Part shown: positions 32,060 to 40,111 of the stretch, one piece after another
How positions within the stretch are numbered: position 1 is the first letter of the stretch
Layout of the letters: every line of letters starts with the position of its first letter
From: Dethiosulfovibrio peptidovorans
GTDB lineage: Bacteria; Synergistota; Synergistia; Synergistales; Dethiosulfovibrionaceae
Direction of reading: 5' to 3'
Length of the DNA: 64,000 nucleotides
NCBI GenBank assembly: GCA_002748665.1
Contig: PDTB01000022.1
Span: 32,579-96,578, forward strand
Notes under the pieces: model-generated
Seen by the model: the letters and a program-made list of their open reading frames with translations, nothing else
The model's database searches: none
What the model was told of the DNA's origin: nothing
Program-made: the position numbers and the translations under genes

Positions 32060-33001
32060 GTGTTTCGATTTATCGTCAAGCGCATCCTGGTATTGATACC
32101 GATCCTGTTTTTCGTCTCCATCATGGTTTTTCTCATCCTCCGGCTTGCCGAAGGCGATCCGGCTATGGCCTATCTTCGTATGTCAAATATCCCCCCTACG
32201 GATGAGGCTCTGGCCCAGACCCGCCACGACCTGGGGTTGGATAAACCCATAGCGGAGCAGTATGTTTTGTGGGTATCCCGGGCTATGCGCTTTGATTTCG
32301 GCCGTTCCTACGTCACGGGTAAGCCGGTTCTTCAGGAGGTACTCTACTACCTGCCGGCTACCTTGACCCTGGCCGGCCTCGGGTTGCTCTTTACCATCCT
32401 GGTCAGCGTCCCCCTGGGGGTGACCGCCGCTCTCCATAAGGATCGGTTTCAGGATCACCTCACCAGGGTCCTGGCTTTTGTCGGAGTCTCCATGCCCAGC
32501 TTCTGGTTGGGCTATCTCCTGCTCTTTCTCCTCTCCGTGAAGCTTCGCTGGCTGCCGCCCATGGGACGAGGGGGGATAGCCCACATGATAATGCCGGTGC
32601 TCACGCTCTCGGCCATGTCCATCGCCATCAACGTTCGGTTTCTCCGGGCCAACCTGCTGGAGAACATGAACTCCCGGTCGATTTTCTTCGCCCGCGCCAG
32701 AGGATTGTCGGAAAAGAGGGTCCTCTGGGCCCATGTGATGAAGAACTCGCTGATCCCGGTCATCACAATGACGGGTATGCACCTGGGCGAGATGCTGGGG
32801 GGGGCCGTCATCGTTGAGAACATTTTTTCATGGCCTGGTCTGGGACGATATGCCGTTCAGTCAGTGCTCAATCGGGATTATCCTGTGCTTCAGTGCTTTA
32901 TTCTGATGATGACGGTCATATTCGTGCTCTGTAACCTGGTGGTGGACATCGTTTATGCCTTGGTGGATCCCCGAATCCGGTTTGAGGGTGACGCCCGATG
33001 A
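32060..33001 (+). CDS. nikB: Nickel ABC transporter permease NikB
   Basis: The 313-aa inner-membrane permease of the DppB/NikB family has the typical N-terminal helix (FIVKRILVLIPILFFVSIMVFLILRL), GDPA, a membrane core with SMPSFWLGYLLLFLLSV, and the EAA loop ARARGLSEKRVLWAHVMKNSLIPV that contacts the ATPase. GTG start behind a weak GAGG. It ends overlapping nikC by four bases. Confidence 0.88.
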   Translation: MFRFIVKRILVLIPILFFVSIMVFLILRLAEGDPAMAYLRMSNIPPTDEALAQTRHDLGLDKPIAEQYVLWVSRAMRFDFGRSYVTGKPVLQEVLYYLPATLTLAGLGLLFTILVSVPLGVTAALHKDRFQDHLTRVLAFVGVSMPSFWLGYLLLFLLSVKLRWLPPMGRGGIAHMIMPVLTLSAMSIAINVRFLRANLLENMNSRSIFFARARGLSEKRVLWAHVMKNSLIPVITMTGMHLGEMLGGAVIVENIFSWPGLGRYAVQSVLNRDYPVLQCFILMMTVIFVLCNLVVDIVYALVDPRIRFEGDAR

Positions 33002-33834
33002 TAGCCCGCCTGAAAATTAACCCTGTATTTTGGGTGGCGGTTGTCCTGCTGAGCGTCATCGCTATCGTCGCCTTGTTCTTCCCGTTTATGGGCCTGCCGG
33101 ATCCTTCGGCGGTGGACTTGGCCTCCAGGTTGCAGCCTCCCAGCGTTGATCACCTTTTGGGGACCGACCACCTGGGACGGGATCTCCTGGCACGTCTCTT
33201 TGCCGGCACCCGGGTCTCACTGGGCTCGGTTTTTGCCATCCTTGCCATGATCGTGGTCTTCAGCACCCTGGCGGGTGGTGCTGCCGGCTTCCTGGGAGGT
33301 GTGGTGGACTCGGCCATCATGAGGACCTGCGACGTGTTTCTGACCTTCCCCACCATCATCCTGGCGATGTTCTTCATCGCCGTTCTGGGGACCGGTCTGA
33401 TGAACGTTATCATCGCCATATTCTTTACCCATTGGGCATGGTACGCTCGAATCGTCCGGGGCATGGTGATATCCCTGAAAAACCGGGAATATATCCTGGC
33501 AGCCAAGGTGGCTGGCACCAGCCGTTTTCGGACGGTGGTCCGCCACATACTTCCATCTCTGGCTCCCCAGATCCTGGTTTTGTCCACCTTGGATATCGGC
33601 CATATGATGCTCCACGTGGCGGGGCTCTCCTTTTTGGGGCTGGGCGTCCAACCGCCAACTCCCGAGTGGGGGAGCATGATCAACGATGCCCGACAGTATA
33701 TCTGGACCGAGCCTCAGCTGCTTCTGTATCCTGGTTTGTGCATATTCGTGACGGTCATGGCCTTTAATCTCTTGGGAGATGCTCTCCGAGACGGTCTGGA
33801 TCGCTCCCTGATTCCCGAGGAGATGGAGCCATGA
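32998..33834 (+). CDS. nikC: Nickel ABC transporter permease NikC
   Basis: A 278-aa DppC/NikC permease: LLGTDHLGRDLLARLFAGTRVSLG near residue 50, then five helices, the EAA loop AAKVAGTSRFRTVVRHILPSLAPQ and the closing LGLGVQPPTPEWGSMINDAR block. It overlaps both neighbours by four bases (ATGA), giving tight translational coupling and heterodimer formation with NikB. Confidence 0.9.
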   Translation: MIARLKINPVFWVAVVLLSVIAIVALFFPFMGLPDPSAVDLASRLQPPSVDHLLGTDHLGRDLLARLFAGTRVSLGSVFAILAMIVVFSTLAGGAAGFLGGVVDSAIMRTCDVFLTFPTIILAMFFIAVLGTGLMNVIIAIFFTHWAWYARIVRGMVISLKNREYILAAKVAGTSRFRTVVRHILPSLAPQILVLSTLDIGHMMLHVAGLSFLGLGVQPPTPEWGSMINDARQYIWTEPQLLLYPGLCIFVTVMAFNLLGDALRDGLDRSLIPEEMEP

Positions 33835-34649
33835 GCGCTCATCTGCTGACCGCCCGGGAGCTCTCCATTGAGACGACCACGAATTCACCCCTGTCGCTGG
33901 TTCGGGATGTCTCCTTCTCGGTTCATCCGGGAGAGGTCACCTGTCTCGTAGGCGAAAGTGGATCGGGCAAGTCCCTGTCCTGTATGGCGGCTCTTTCTCT
34001 TCTCCCCCGAGGTGTCCGACGGACCTCCGGCACTGTGACCTTTCAGGATAGGGTGCTGGATGAACTCTCGCCGAGAGAGCTCCAGACCTTGCGAGGTGGG
34101 AGAATTGCCGTGGTGCTTCAGAATCCCTCAAGCTGTTTCGATCCGGTTTTCTCCATCGGGACTCACTTCGACGAGACCATGGTAGCCCATGGAGGGCAGA
34201 CCTCTCTCGGTCGAGACGACCGTATCGCCACGGCGTTGGGGGAGGTCGGTCTGGATGACTGGGCGGAGATCTGCCGTGCATACCCCTTTCAGCTCAGCGG
34301 TGGGATGCTTCAGCGGGTGATGCTGGCCCTGGCCCTGATCAACGATCCGGTGCTCCTCGTCGCTGACGAGCCCACCACAGACCTGGACACGATCTCGCAG
34401 AAACGGGTTCTCGATCTGATTGACGAGGCCAGGGAACGGCGGGGTATGGGTGTGCTTCTCGTCACCCACGATCTGGGCGTGGTGGCCCGGATGGCCCATC
34501 ACGTGGTGGTTCTGGATCAGGGCTCTCTCATCGAGTCCGGGCCAGTTCGGCAGATATTTGAGCAGCCGCAGCATCCCACAACTCAGGCCCTCGTCTCCAC
34601 TCATAAACATCTGTCGTCCAACCTGAACTTCAAGGAGGCTCGCTCATGA
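33831..34649 (+). CDS. nikD: Nickel ABC transporter ATP-binding protein NikD
   Basis: A 272-aa ABC ATPase: Walker A GESGSGKSLS, Q-loop VLQNPSSCFDP, signature LSGGMLQRV, Walker B VLLVADEPTTDLD, H-loop VTHDLG. It lacks the long OppD C-terminal extension, fitting NikD. Its short region after the H-loop (LIESGPVRQIFEQPQHPTTQAL) matches the family. Confidence 0.9.
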   Translation: MSAHLLTARELSIETTTNSPLSLVRDVSFSVHPGEVTCLVGESGSGKSLSCMAALSLLPRGVRRTSGTVTFQDRVLDELSPRELQTLRGGRIAVVLQNPSSCFDPVFSIGTHFDETMVAHGGQTSLGRDDRIATALGEVGLDDWAEICRAYPFQLSGGMLQRVMLALALINDPVLLVADEPTTDLDTISQKRVLDLIDEARERRGMGVLLVTHDLGVVARMAHHVVVLDQGSLIESGPVRQIFEQPQHPTTQALVSTHKHLSSNLNFKEARS

Positions 34650-35437
34650 GCGCTCTTCTCTCCGTTCGTGATCTGCACCGCATCTACCGTCGAGGTGGCT
34701 TTTTTACACATGCAGAGGAACTTCACGTTCTGCAGGGTATTGACCTGGATCTTGAGGAAGGCTCCACTCTCGGCCTGGTGGGGCAAAGTGGCTGCGGCAA
34801 GAGCACCCTGGGCAGGATGATCCTGGGGATTGAACGGCCAAGTTGCGGAACCGTCTGCTTTCGGGGAACGGATATCAGAACCATGGCTGCCGATGAGTTC
34901 AGGGAGTTTCGACGGAACGTTCAGGTGGTGTTTCAGAACGTTCACAATTCCGTCAATCCCCGAATGACCGCCGGTGAGATCGTGGCTGAGCCCCTGCGGA
35001 ATTTCCTGAACATCTCTAAAAAAGAGGCCATCCGACGAAGTCGTCCCCTTCTGGAACAGGTGGGGCTTAAGGCATCCGACGCTGACAAACTTCCGGGACA
35101 GTTTAGTGGCGGTGAGCTTCAGCGAGTCTGCATCGCCCGGGCTTTGGCTCCGGATCCCGAGGTGATCGTCTTCGACGAGGCTGTCAGCAGCTTAGATATG
35201 CTTATCCAGACCCGTATCCTGAGCCTGATAAAGGATATCCGACGGGAACGAGGCCTGAGCGCCCTGTTCATCTCTCACGACCTGCGCGTGGTGGCTGACC
35301 TTTGCGACGAGGTTGCCCTTATAAAAGACGGAGTCATCGTCCTTCGGGAACGCTCCATCGCTGATCTGGCATCCTCCGGCGACAGCGCCGTTCGGGAAAT
35401 GGTGAATTCCCTCCCTCCTGCCACTCCGATTCGATAG
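34646..35437 (+). CDS. nikE: Nickel ABC transporter ATP-binding protein NikE
   Basis: A 263-aa ABC ATPase: Walker A GQSGCGKSTL, Q-loop VFQNVHNSVNPR (the NikE/OppF-type NS-x-NPR), signature FSGGELQRV, Walker B VIVFDEAVSSLD, H-loop ISHDLR. It overlaps nikD by four bases and ends the operon at the terminator hairpin at 35446. Confidence 0.9.
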   Translation: MSALLSVRDLHRIYRRGGFFTHAEELHVLQGIDLDLEEGSTLGLVGQSGCGKSTLGRMILGIERPSCGTVCFRGTDIRTMAADEFREFRRNVQVVFQNVHNSVNPRMTAGEIVAEPLRNFLNISKKEAIRRSRPLLEQVGLKASDADKLPGQFSGGELQRVCIARALAPDPEVIVFDEAVSSLDMLIQTRILSLIKDIRRERGLSALFISHDLRVVADLCDEVALIKDGVIVLRERSIADLASSGDSAVREMVNSLPPATPIR

Positions 35438-35444
35438 GTAGCAG

Positions 35445-35514
35445 ACGAAAGGGCCGGTTGGGAACATACCGAACCGGCCCTTTCGCAAACTCGATCAGAC
35501 CTCAAGTATGGACG
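35445..35514 (+). repeat. Direct repeat B1 (left flank of the exopolysaccharide cassette)
   Basis: This stretch aligns in the same orientation with 45636-45719. Both contain an AAGGGCCGGTT/AACCGGCCCTT hairpin, then CGC..A..TCG.TCAG and CTCAAG.ATGGACG; the left copy lacks about a dozen bases. In the right copy the last part encodes the C-terminus of the ABC transporter gene, so the left copy looks like a decayed duplicate of that gene end. Confidence 0.7.
35446..35485. terminator. Terminator of the nik operon
   Basis: CGAAAGGGCCGGTT pairs perfectly with AACCGGCCCTTTCG (14 bp) across a 12-base loop, eight bases past the nikE stop. Confidence 0.85.
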
Positions 35515-35529
35515 AATAAGGAGAGGGAC

Positions 35530-36630
35530 GTGTACAATAGAGCCATGAAAAAAACTTTATTAATTTTTTGGAGAGTGAGAAGGTCCCTTGGGTACATTTT
35601 TCTTCTGATGGTACTCCCTATTCATTCCGCTCAGGGAGCTCTTCCCGAATGGGTTACAGAGGTTGAGGAGGCTCTTGAAAAGCATCTTCAGGGCCCCGAG
35701 GGACTTTACCACACCAATACCTCGGATCCCAGTTATCTTTCGGAAACCTTGACTCTGCGTATGGAGCTGGCGCTACTTCGAAAGGATAAGGAAAAATTCG
35801 ATCTTCTCTGTGGCTATATGAGGAAGTATTTTCTCTCCCCCCTGGGGCTTTTATATTGGAAACTGGATTTTCTGGGAAAGCCTGTGGAGTTTTCCAATGC
35901 CAGCATCGATGATCTCAGGGCCCTTCGAGTGCTGAAAAAAGCCTTCTCTCTTTGGGAGGATGAGAAGTATCGAAATCTGTACGCCCTACTTCAGGATGGG
36001 CTTTTTCTTTATAACGTACGGGACGGACGGCTTCTTAATGGTTGTAGTTGGGAGAAACGGGGATTGCTTCAGGTCTACCGAACATTTCCTCTTTCTGACG
36101 AATTTACTCTCTCCTATGGAGACCTTGAAACCCTCCGTACCCTCGGGTTGGAGGATCCCCGCTGGCTTCCGGTCTATATGGGTACCCTCGGGATTATGAG
36201 TGGAGGGCTCTCTCTTGGGAAAGGGATTCCCTGGACATTTAACATCCCCTCAGAAGTTTTTTCTTGGGATAAAGAAAATCCCATCAACTCTCTCATTTAC
36301 ATTCTCTCGCTTTTACGGGTAGGCTTCCTTCCCCGGGAGGCTCTTGATACGTACCGTGAGGAGTTTGGAATCTTTGGATCTATACGGGACTCTCGGGGGT
36401 CCGAGAATATTGCGGTCTATGCCCTTTTTTCTCTGGCTCTCAATGAGGCGGGATATCCTCAAGAGTCCCGTCGGGTTTTGGATCGCCTGGAGTCGTTTCT
36501 TCTTACGTTTCAAGGTTATGAAGGGCTTCTGGGGTATCTTCGTGAAGATGAAGAAGGAATCTCCTGTCAAGCTTGGGTTTTCGACAATCTTCTGGCTTTG
36601 ATTGCCGCTCTTTCCGCAGAGCTCCCATAA
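35530..36630 (+). CDS. Glycoside hydrolase family 8 (BcsZ-like) exported hydrolase
   Basis: The 366-aa protein has an N-terminal signal/anchor helix (LGYIFLLMVLPIHSAQGA). SYLSETLTLRMELALLRKDKEKFDLL aligns with the GH8 block around the proton-donor Glu (SEGQSYGLFFALVAND in BcsZ). NASIDDLRALRVLKKAFSLWEDEKY aligns with [21 protein letters not shown], and LSYGDLETLRTLGLEDPRW resembles the NPSY block. GTG 35530 has AAGGAGAG; ATG 35545 lacks a site. BcsZ trims cellulose during export, and a similar editing role for this locus's polymer is likely. A+T-rich, starting just after repeat B1. Confidence 0.72.
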   Translation: MYNRAMKKTLLIFWRVRRSLGYIFLLMVLPIHSAQGALPEWVTEVEEALEKHLQGPEGLYHTNTSDPSYLSETLTLRMELALLRKDKEKFDLLCGYMRKYFLSPLGLLYWKLDFLGKPVEFSNASIDDLRALRVLKKAFSLWEDEKYRNLYALLQDGLFLYNVRDGRLLNGCSWEKRGLLQVYRTFPLSDEFTLSYGDLETLRTLGLEDPRWLPVYMGTLGIMSGGLSLGKGIPWTFNIPSEVFSWDKENPINSLIYILSLLRVGFLPREALDTYREEFGIFGSIRDSRGSENIAVYALFSLALNEAGYPQESRRVLDRLESFLLTFQGYEGLLGYLREDEEGISCQAWVFDNLLALIAALSAELP

Positions 36631-36650
36631 AAACTATTTGAATAAAAAAA

Positions 36651-36968
36651 TCACTCCTGGGGGAAGTAGAGCGTTATCTGGTTTCGAAGATCCTTGGCTC
36701 CTTTGGGGTGAAGCTGCTCCAAGACTTCATCCCTTTTCCGAGCTGTTACGATGTTTTCCTCTCTCAGGGATAGAAGTTCCAGATTATAAAGAGCTTCTGG
36801 ATCCTGGGGGTTCAAAGGGAGAGCCCGTTGAAAAGCTTCCCCGGTGCCGGGAAGAAGTCCGAGATTGAGGCAGATGAAACAGAAATCCCCGTAAGTCTGA
36901 GAAGCCCCTTCTAGGATAAGGGCTTGCCGGGAGGCTTCGAAAGCTTGCCGAGACTTCTTCTCTTCCAT
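36651..36968 (-). pseudogene. 5'-truncated TPR protein
   Basis: 105 codons with tetratricopeptide character (EEKKSRQAFEASRQALILEG, GEAFQRALPLNPQDPEALYNLELL). The frame upstream of the first Met still reads CLGYAL, the end of another TPR helix, before a stop created at the junction with an IS5-type fragment. There is no ribosome site. It therefore looks like the C-terminal end of a larger TPR protein whose 5' part was lost. It faces the GH8 gene convergently. A BcsC/PgaA-like export TPR is one possible origin (speculative). Confidence 0.6.
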
Positions 36969-37003
36969 GAGGGCATATCCTAGACAGTGTCGTCACGATA
37001 TAT

Positions 37004-37189
37004 TTACCCGCAGTCGGGAGGGAGGTCTCGCCACGGAGTGCCAGTACGCAGAATCCAGAAGACCGCATTAATAAAAAGACGGTTGTCTTGAGTCTTGCCT
37101 CCCCACGAACCCTTTCTGCCGGGAAGCTGAGGTTTCAGTAGCTTCCAGACTCTATCCGAAATGTCGTGTCTTCTATGCGATGCTTCCAT
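37004..37189 (-). mobile_element. IS5-family transposase fragment (N-terminal only)
   Basis: 61 codons with the DUF4096/IS5 start: HDISDRVWKLLKPQLPGRKGSWGG, then DNRLFINAVFWILRTGTPWRDLPPDCG, followed directly by TAA. An intact transposase continues for about 200 more residues, so this is a deletion remnant. ATG with GGGAGG upstream. The sequence just past the stop (36973-36995, GACAGTGTCGTCACGATA on the plus strand) may be the element's terminus, implying an internal deletion. Confidence 0.85.
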
Positions 37190-37722
37190 GGTACATTCCT
37201 CCCGATTCTCTATTCTGATAAGGGCCGATTGCGGTGAAAGGCTGAATTGTAACGTTATTCGTGATACACTTGCAACGATACTCTACAAGCTTCCTTCTGT
37301 TTGCTGTAGAAAATAACAGGGTTGTTGGTACATCGAGTGTGATTGGAGGTGAAAAGACCGGGAAGGAAGAACTCAGAACGAACATTCACAAACATACCTA
37401 AAAATAGCTTGCCAGTAGTGGGTAGAAAAGACAGGCGTAGTTAAAAAACAATTGCAAGACCAAAGGTTTTATGCGCACCTTGAAAGAAAAATGGTTTCGT
37501 AAGGAGAAAATCGAGTCTCCAGAGCTTTGTAGTAAACCTATGGCTCGTTTCGTTGGTTTCTGAAGCAGGAGTAATCCTCACAGATCTCTTGGTAACTTGC
37601 TTCCTGGCGCATTTCTCAACTTGTTCCTTATCAGATGGTGTCTTGTGGTCAAAACCGTGACTTTGTTGTGTGATGATACGGATTTATTTTTTATTTTATC
37701 TTTTACAGGGGAGGGTTCGTTT
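37190..37722. other. Non-coding stretch inside the exopolysaccharide locus
   Basis: 533 A+T-rich bases between the IS5 fragment and the GGDEF gene. No convincing gene, RNA or strong promoter was seen. The last 60 bases are very T-rich and lead to the AGGGGAGGG site of the next gene, so the promoter of the downstream five-gene operon is probably here. Confidence 0.5.
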
Positions 37723-38589
37723 TTGGCAAAAGAATTGCAAAAAAAGAAAAGACGCATATATATTTTAAGCTTCGGAGTGGTTGTCTTTTTTTTGGTTCTT
37801 CTTACATGGTATTTCATCAATCAATATCTTTCCTTCGCAGCCTACCTCCTCGGTTTTCTTGCCGTACTAACTTTTGCTACGGGAATTCTCTTCGGCGAGA
37901 TTCCCGCTTTGGTGCTTTCCCTTTTTGTGGTCTTCGCGTACGGATCTCTGAAAATCGGTGTTGCCTTATGGGAACCTTCCTCCTCCCCGGTTGGAGCAGG
38001 GGATCTCTTCTGGCTGTTTTTTCTACCTGCGGGAGGATTCCTTGGGGGCAGTATGTACAGGGCTCTTTCTCCTCTCTATGAAAAGCTAGAAACTTTTACA
38101 ACAGAGATTTCGGAGCTAATAGTGTGCAATGAAGTAACCTTTCTGGAAACGGGGAAGCGGTTTGCTTTCCGAGTAAGCGAGGAAATTTCCCGAGTGCGTC
38201 GTTATGGAGGAGATTTTTCTCTGCTGCTTCTGAAGATACGTTTTTTGAAGGAGCTTGAGGAAGTACATGGAGCCCGAAATCGTGACGGAGTACTCCGGAT
38301 CGTGGCAAATATTCTGCGAGGGGCGAAACGGGAAGAGGATTTCGTCGCTCAGCTTGATACGGGGGAGTTCGCTCTGCTCCTTCCCAGCACCAGTAAGGAG
38401 GGGGCTGAGGGTTTTCGGGATCGTCTCCGGAGTCAGCTTCGTTATGTTGATCTTTCGGTGGCGGATGAGGATTTTCGTCGTATCCGGCTTACCGTCCTTT
38501 TCGGGCTTTCCCATTTCCCGGGAGATGGAGAGGAGTATATTCCTCTTCTTGGCGTGGCTCGCAAGGAATACGAGTATGACATGGGGTAG
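37723..38589 (+). CDS. Membrane protein with degenerate GGDEF domain and intact c-di-GMP I-site
   Basis: The 288-aa protein has four N-terminal helices (IYILSFGVVVFFLVLLTWYF, YLLGFLAVLTFATGILFG, ALVLSLFVVFAYGSLKIG, FWLFFLPAGGFLGGSMY) and a C-terminal GGDEF fold. The active-site loop reads DTGEF (residues 212-216) instead of GGDEF, which should abolish diguanylate cyclase activity. The inhibitory site RxxD is intact as REED (203-206) at canonical spacing. TTG 37723 has AGGGGAGGG at seven bases. Domain type and site status parallel PelD, the c-di-GMP receptor of Pel systems; a receptor role is inferred. It overlaps the next gene by 14 bases. Confidence 0.82.
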   Translation: MAKELQKKKRRIYILSFGVVVFFLVLLTWYFINQYLSFAAYLLGFLAVLTFATGILFGEIPALVLSLFVVFAYGSLKIGVALWEPSSSPVGAGDLFWLFFLPAGGFLGGSMYRALSPLYEKLETFTTEISELIVCNEVTFLETGKRFAFRVSEEISRVRRYGGDFSLLLLKIRFLKELEEVHGARNRDGVLRIVANILRGAKREEDFVAQLDTGEFALLLPSTSKEGAEGFRDRLRSQLRYVDLSVADEDFRRIRLTVLFGLSHFPGDGEEYIPLLGVARKEYEYDMG

Positions 38590-40111
38590 AAGAGCAAAAA
38601 AACTTTCCCTTTTCTGGTTGGCGGTATGGGGAATCCTGGTGTTCTTTTGGGATTCTGGAGCTGCCCAGGGTTTTTTCGAAGCTCCCCGGTGCATCAAGAA
38701 AGCATTGCTTGTTCTGGGAGAAGGAGATTTGAGGCCTTCCAGCCTTGCGGAGCCCGAGATGATGGGGCGTCTTCTTCTCTCATCCTTCACTGACGATATT
38801 GAAATATGTTCCCTTGAAGAGTATCTTCCCGAAAAAAGTCGGAGTAAGGATTTTACCCTTTTTATGGCTCCCGCAAGGAGGGATTATCTCGTGTCCCTGC
38901 CCCAAAAAGGTTGTCCCTTTATGTGGATAGGTCCGGGGCTGCCTCAGCCCAATCCGCTGGAGGGGTTGGTCTCCTACGATTCCCGAGAGCAATGTCCTTT
39001 TGATCACCTTCTTTATAAAGGTATGCAATCCTTTGTGGGAACCAAGGAAACTCTCCCCTCGGTGGAAATTCTCCGAAGCAAGGATATGACGGTGTATGCC
39101 TATGCCACGAATCTCCAGAAAAAATATCCCTATGTTTTCGGAAGATCTTCTCGTCAGGAGTGGTATGTTTGCACTAACCCTTACTGGGGCAAGCACCTGA
39201 TTCCCCTTTTGGGTGTTTTGACCGTTTTTTTTAAAGATTTCAATGATTTGCCTTTGCGTCTTTTCGTACGACTTGAGGGGGTCACGCCTTTTACCTCTCC
39301 TGAACAGCTTCGGCAAATTGGTGAGTGGCTCTGGAAGCGCAAGATTCTCTTCGGCATAGCCTACCATCCCCGGAGTAAGGAATACCGGGGGGAAAGAGAG
39401 ATCCTTCTGAAGGATGCTCCCCGGCTGGTAGAGGTTCTCAATGATCTTGCCCAAAAAGGAGCTCTTCTGATTTTGGTTCACCGATTCGACTCCTCTGCCG
39501 ACGGAAAGGAGCACTTTTCCGAGGGGCTCCGAGAAGTGCTTGGTCTTTCCTGCCGGGCGGGGGTTTGCCCTTCCGCTCTCCAGATGGAAAACTACGCCCT
39601 TCCCCCGGCCTGTCTTGAGGTGGTTTCCCGTTTTTTTCCTCTTCTCTTCGGTCGTATTCAGGTAAGCCATGCGGATCCCCGGGGCACCTTCATGGTGCCC
39701 TTTCCGAGTACGATTGAGTCGATGGATTATTTCCCGGAAACTCTCGGATATGTTCGAAAAGAGGACCCCCAGGGTAGTGCCCTCGAAATTATAGGGAAAG
39801 CCAGGGATTTATCCCTTATTAGGGGAAGTGTGGGTTCCTTTGGATATGCTCCAGAATTCGGATTGGAGCTTTTGGATTTCATTGTACGCTCTCTGGAGCA
39901 CCTGGGCTATGCGGCAGCTGAGGAAAGGGAAGTCTATCCCAAGTTGGCGGATCCCGGGAAGGGGGATGTTCGGGAAAAGGGTGGGAATATTCAGCCCTGG
40001 GTATCGTCTTTGGTGGCCCTTTTTATAATCTTGGGGCTCTTTTCGGCTCTTTTGGGGGGCGTTTTCTATTTTCGTGCTTCCCGAAGAAGAAAAAAAAGGC
40101 TTTTCCGGTGA
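38576..40111 (+). CDS. DUF2334-like (polysaccharide deacetylase fold) protein lacking catalytic residues
   Basis: The 511-aa exported protein has a signal peptide (LSLFWLAVWGILVFFWDSGAA) and a C-terminal anchor (SLVALFIILGLFSALLGGVFYF). The central part mirrors the next gene's DUF2334 domain but the key motifs are altered. RLEDLNP is RLEGVTP (Gly235 for the metal Asp), HHGTSH is replaced by LVHRFDSS, APHYNFP by MENYALP, and FYHP by FGYAP. It is therefore probably a catalytically dead partner, perhaps binding polysaccharide or the active paralogue. ATG 38576 overlaps the GGDEF gene; AAGGAA is upstream. Confidence 0.72.
   Translation: MTWGRRAKKLSLFWLAVWGILVFFWDSGAAQGFFEAPRCIKKALLVLGEGDLRPSSLAEPEMMGRLLLSSFTDDIEICSLEEYLPEKSRSKDFTLFMAPARRDYLVSLPQKGCPFMWIGPGLPQPNPLEGLVSYDSREQCPFDHLLYKGMQSFVGTKETLPSVEILRSKDMTVYAYATNLQKKYPYVFGRSSRQEWYVCTNPYWGKHLIPLLGVLTVFFKDFNDLPLRLFVRLEGVTPFTSPEQLRQIGEWLWKRKILFGIAYHPRSKEYRGEREILLKDAPRLVEVLNDLAQKGALLILVHRFDSSADGKEHFSEGLREVLGLSCRAGVCPSALQMENYALPPACLEVVSRFFPLLFGRIQVSHADPRGTFMVPFPSTIESMDYFPETLGYVRKEDPQGSALEIIGKARDLSLIRGSVGSFGYAPEFGLELLDFIVRSLEHLGYAAAEEREVYPKLADPGKGDVREKGGNIQPWVSSLVALFIILGLFSALLGGVFYFRASRRRKKRLFR

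Noticed and set aside
33217-33888. Antisense frame over nikC
   Set aside because: Shadow of a certain permease gene with no start signal or family motif.
38116-38790. Antisense frame over the GGDEF and DUF2334 genes
   Set aside because: No ribosome site and no recognisable domain; the plus-strand genes are well supported.
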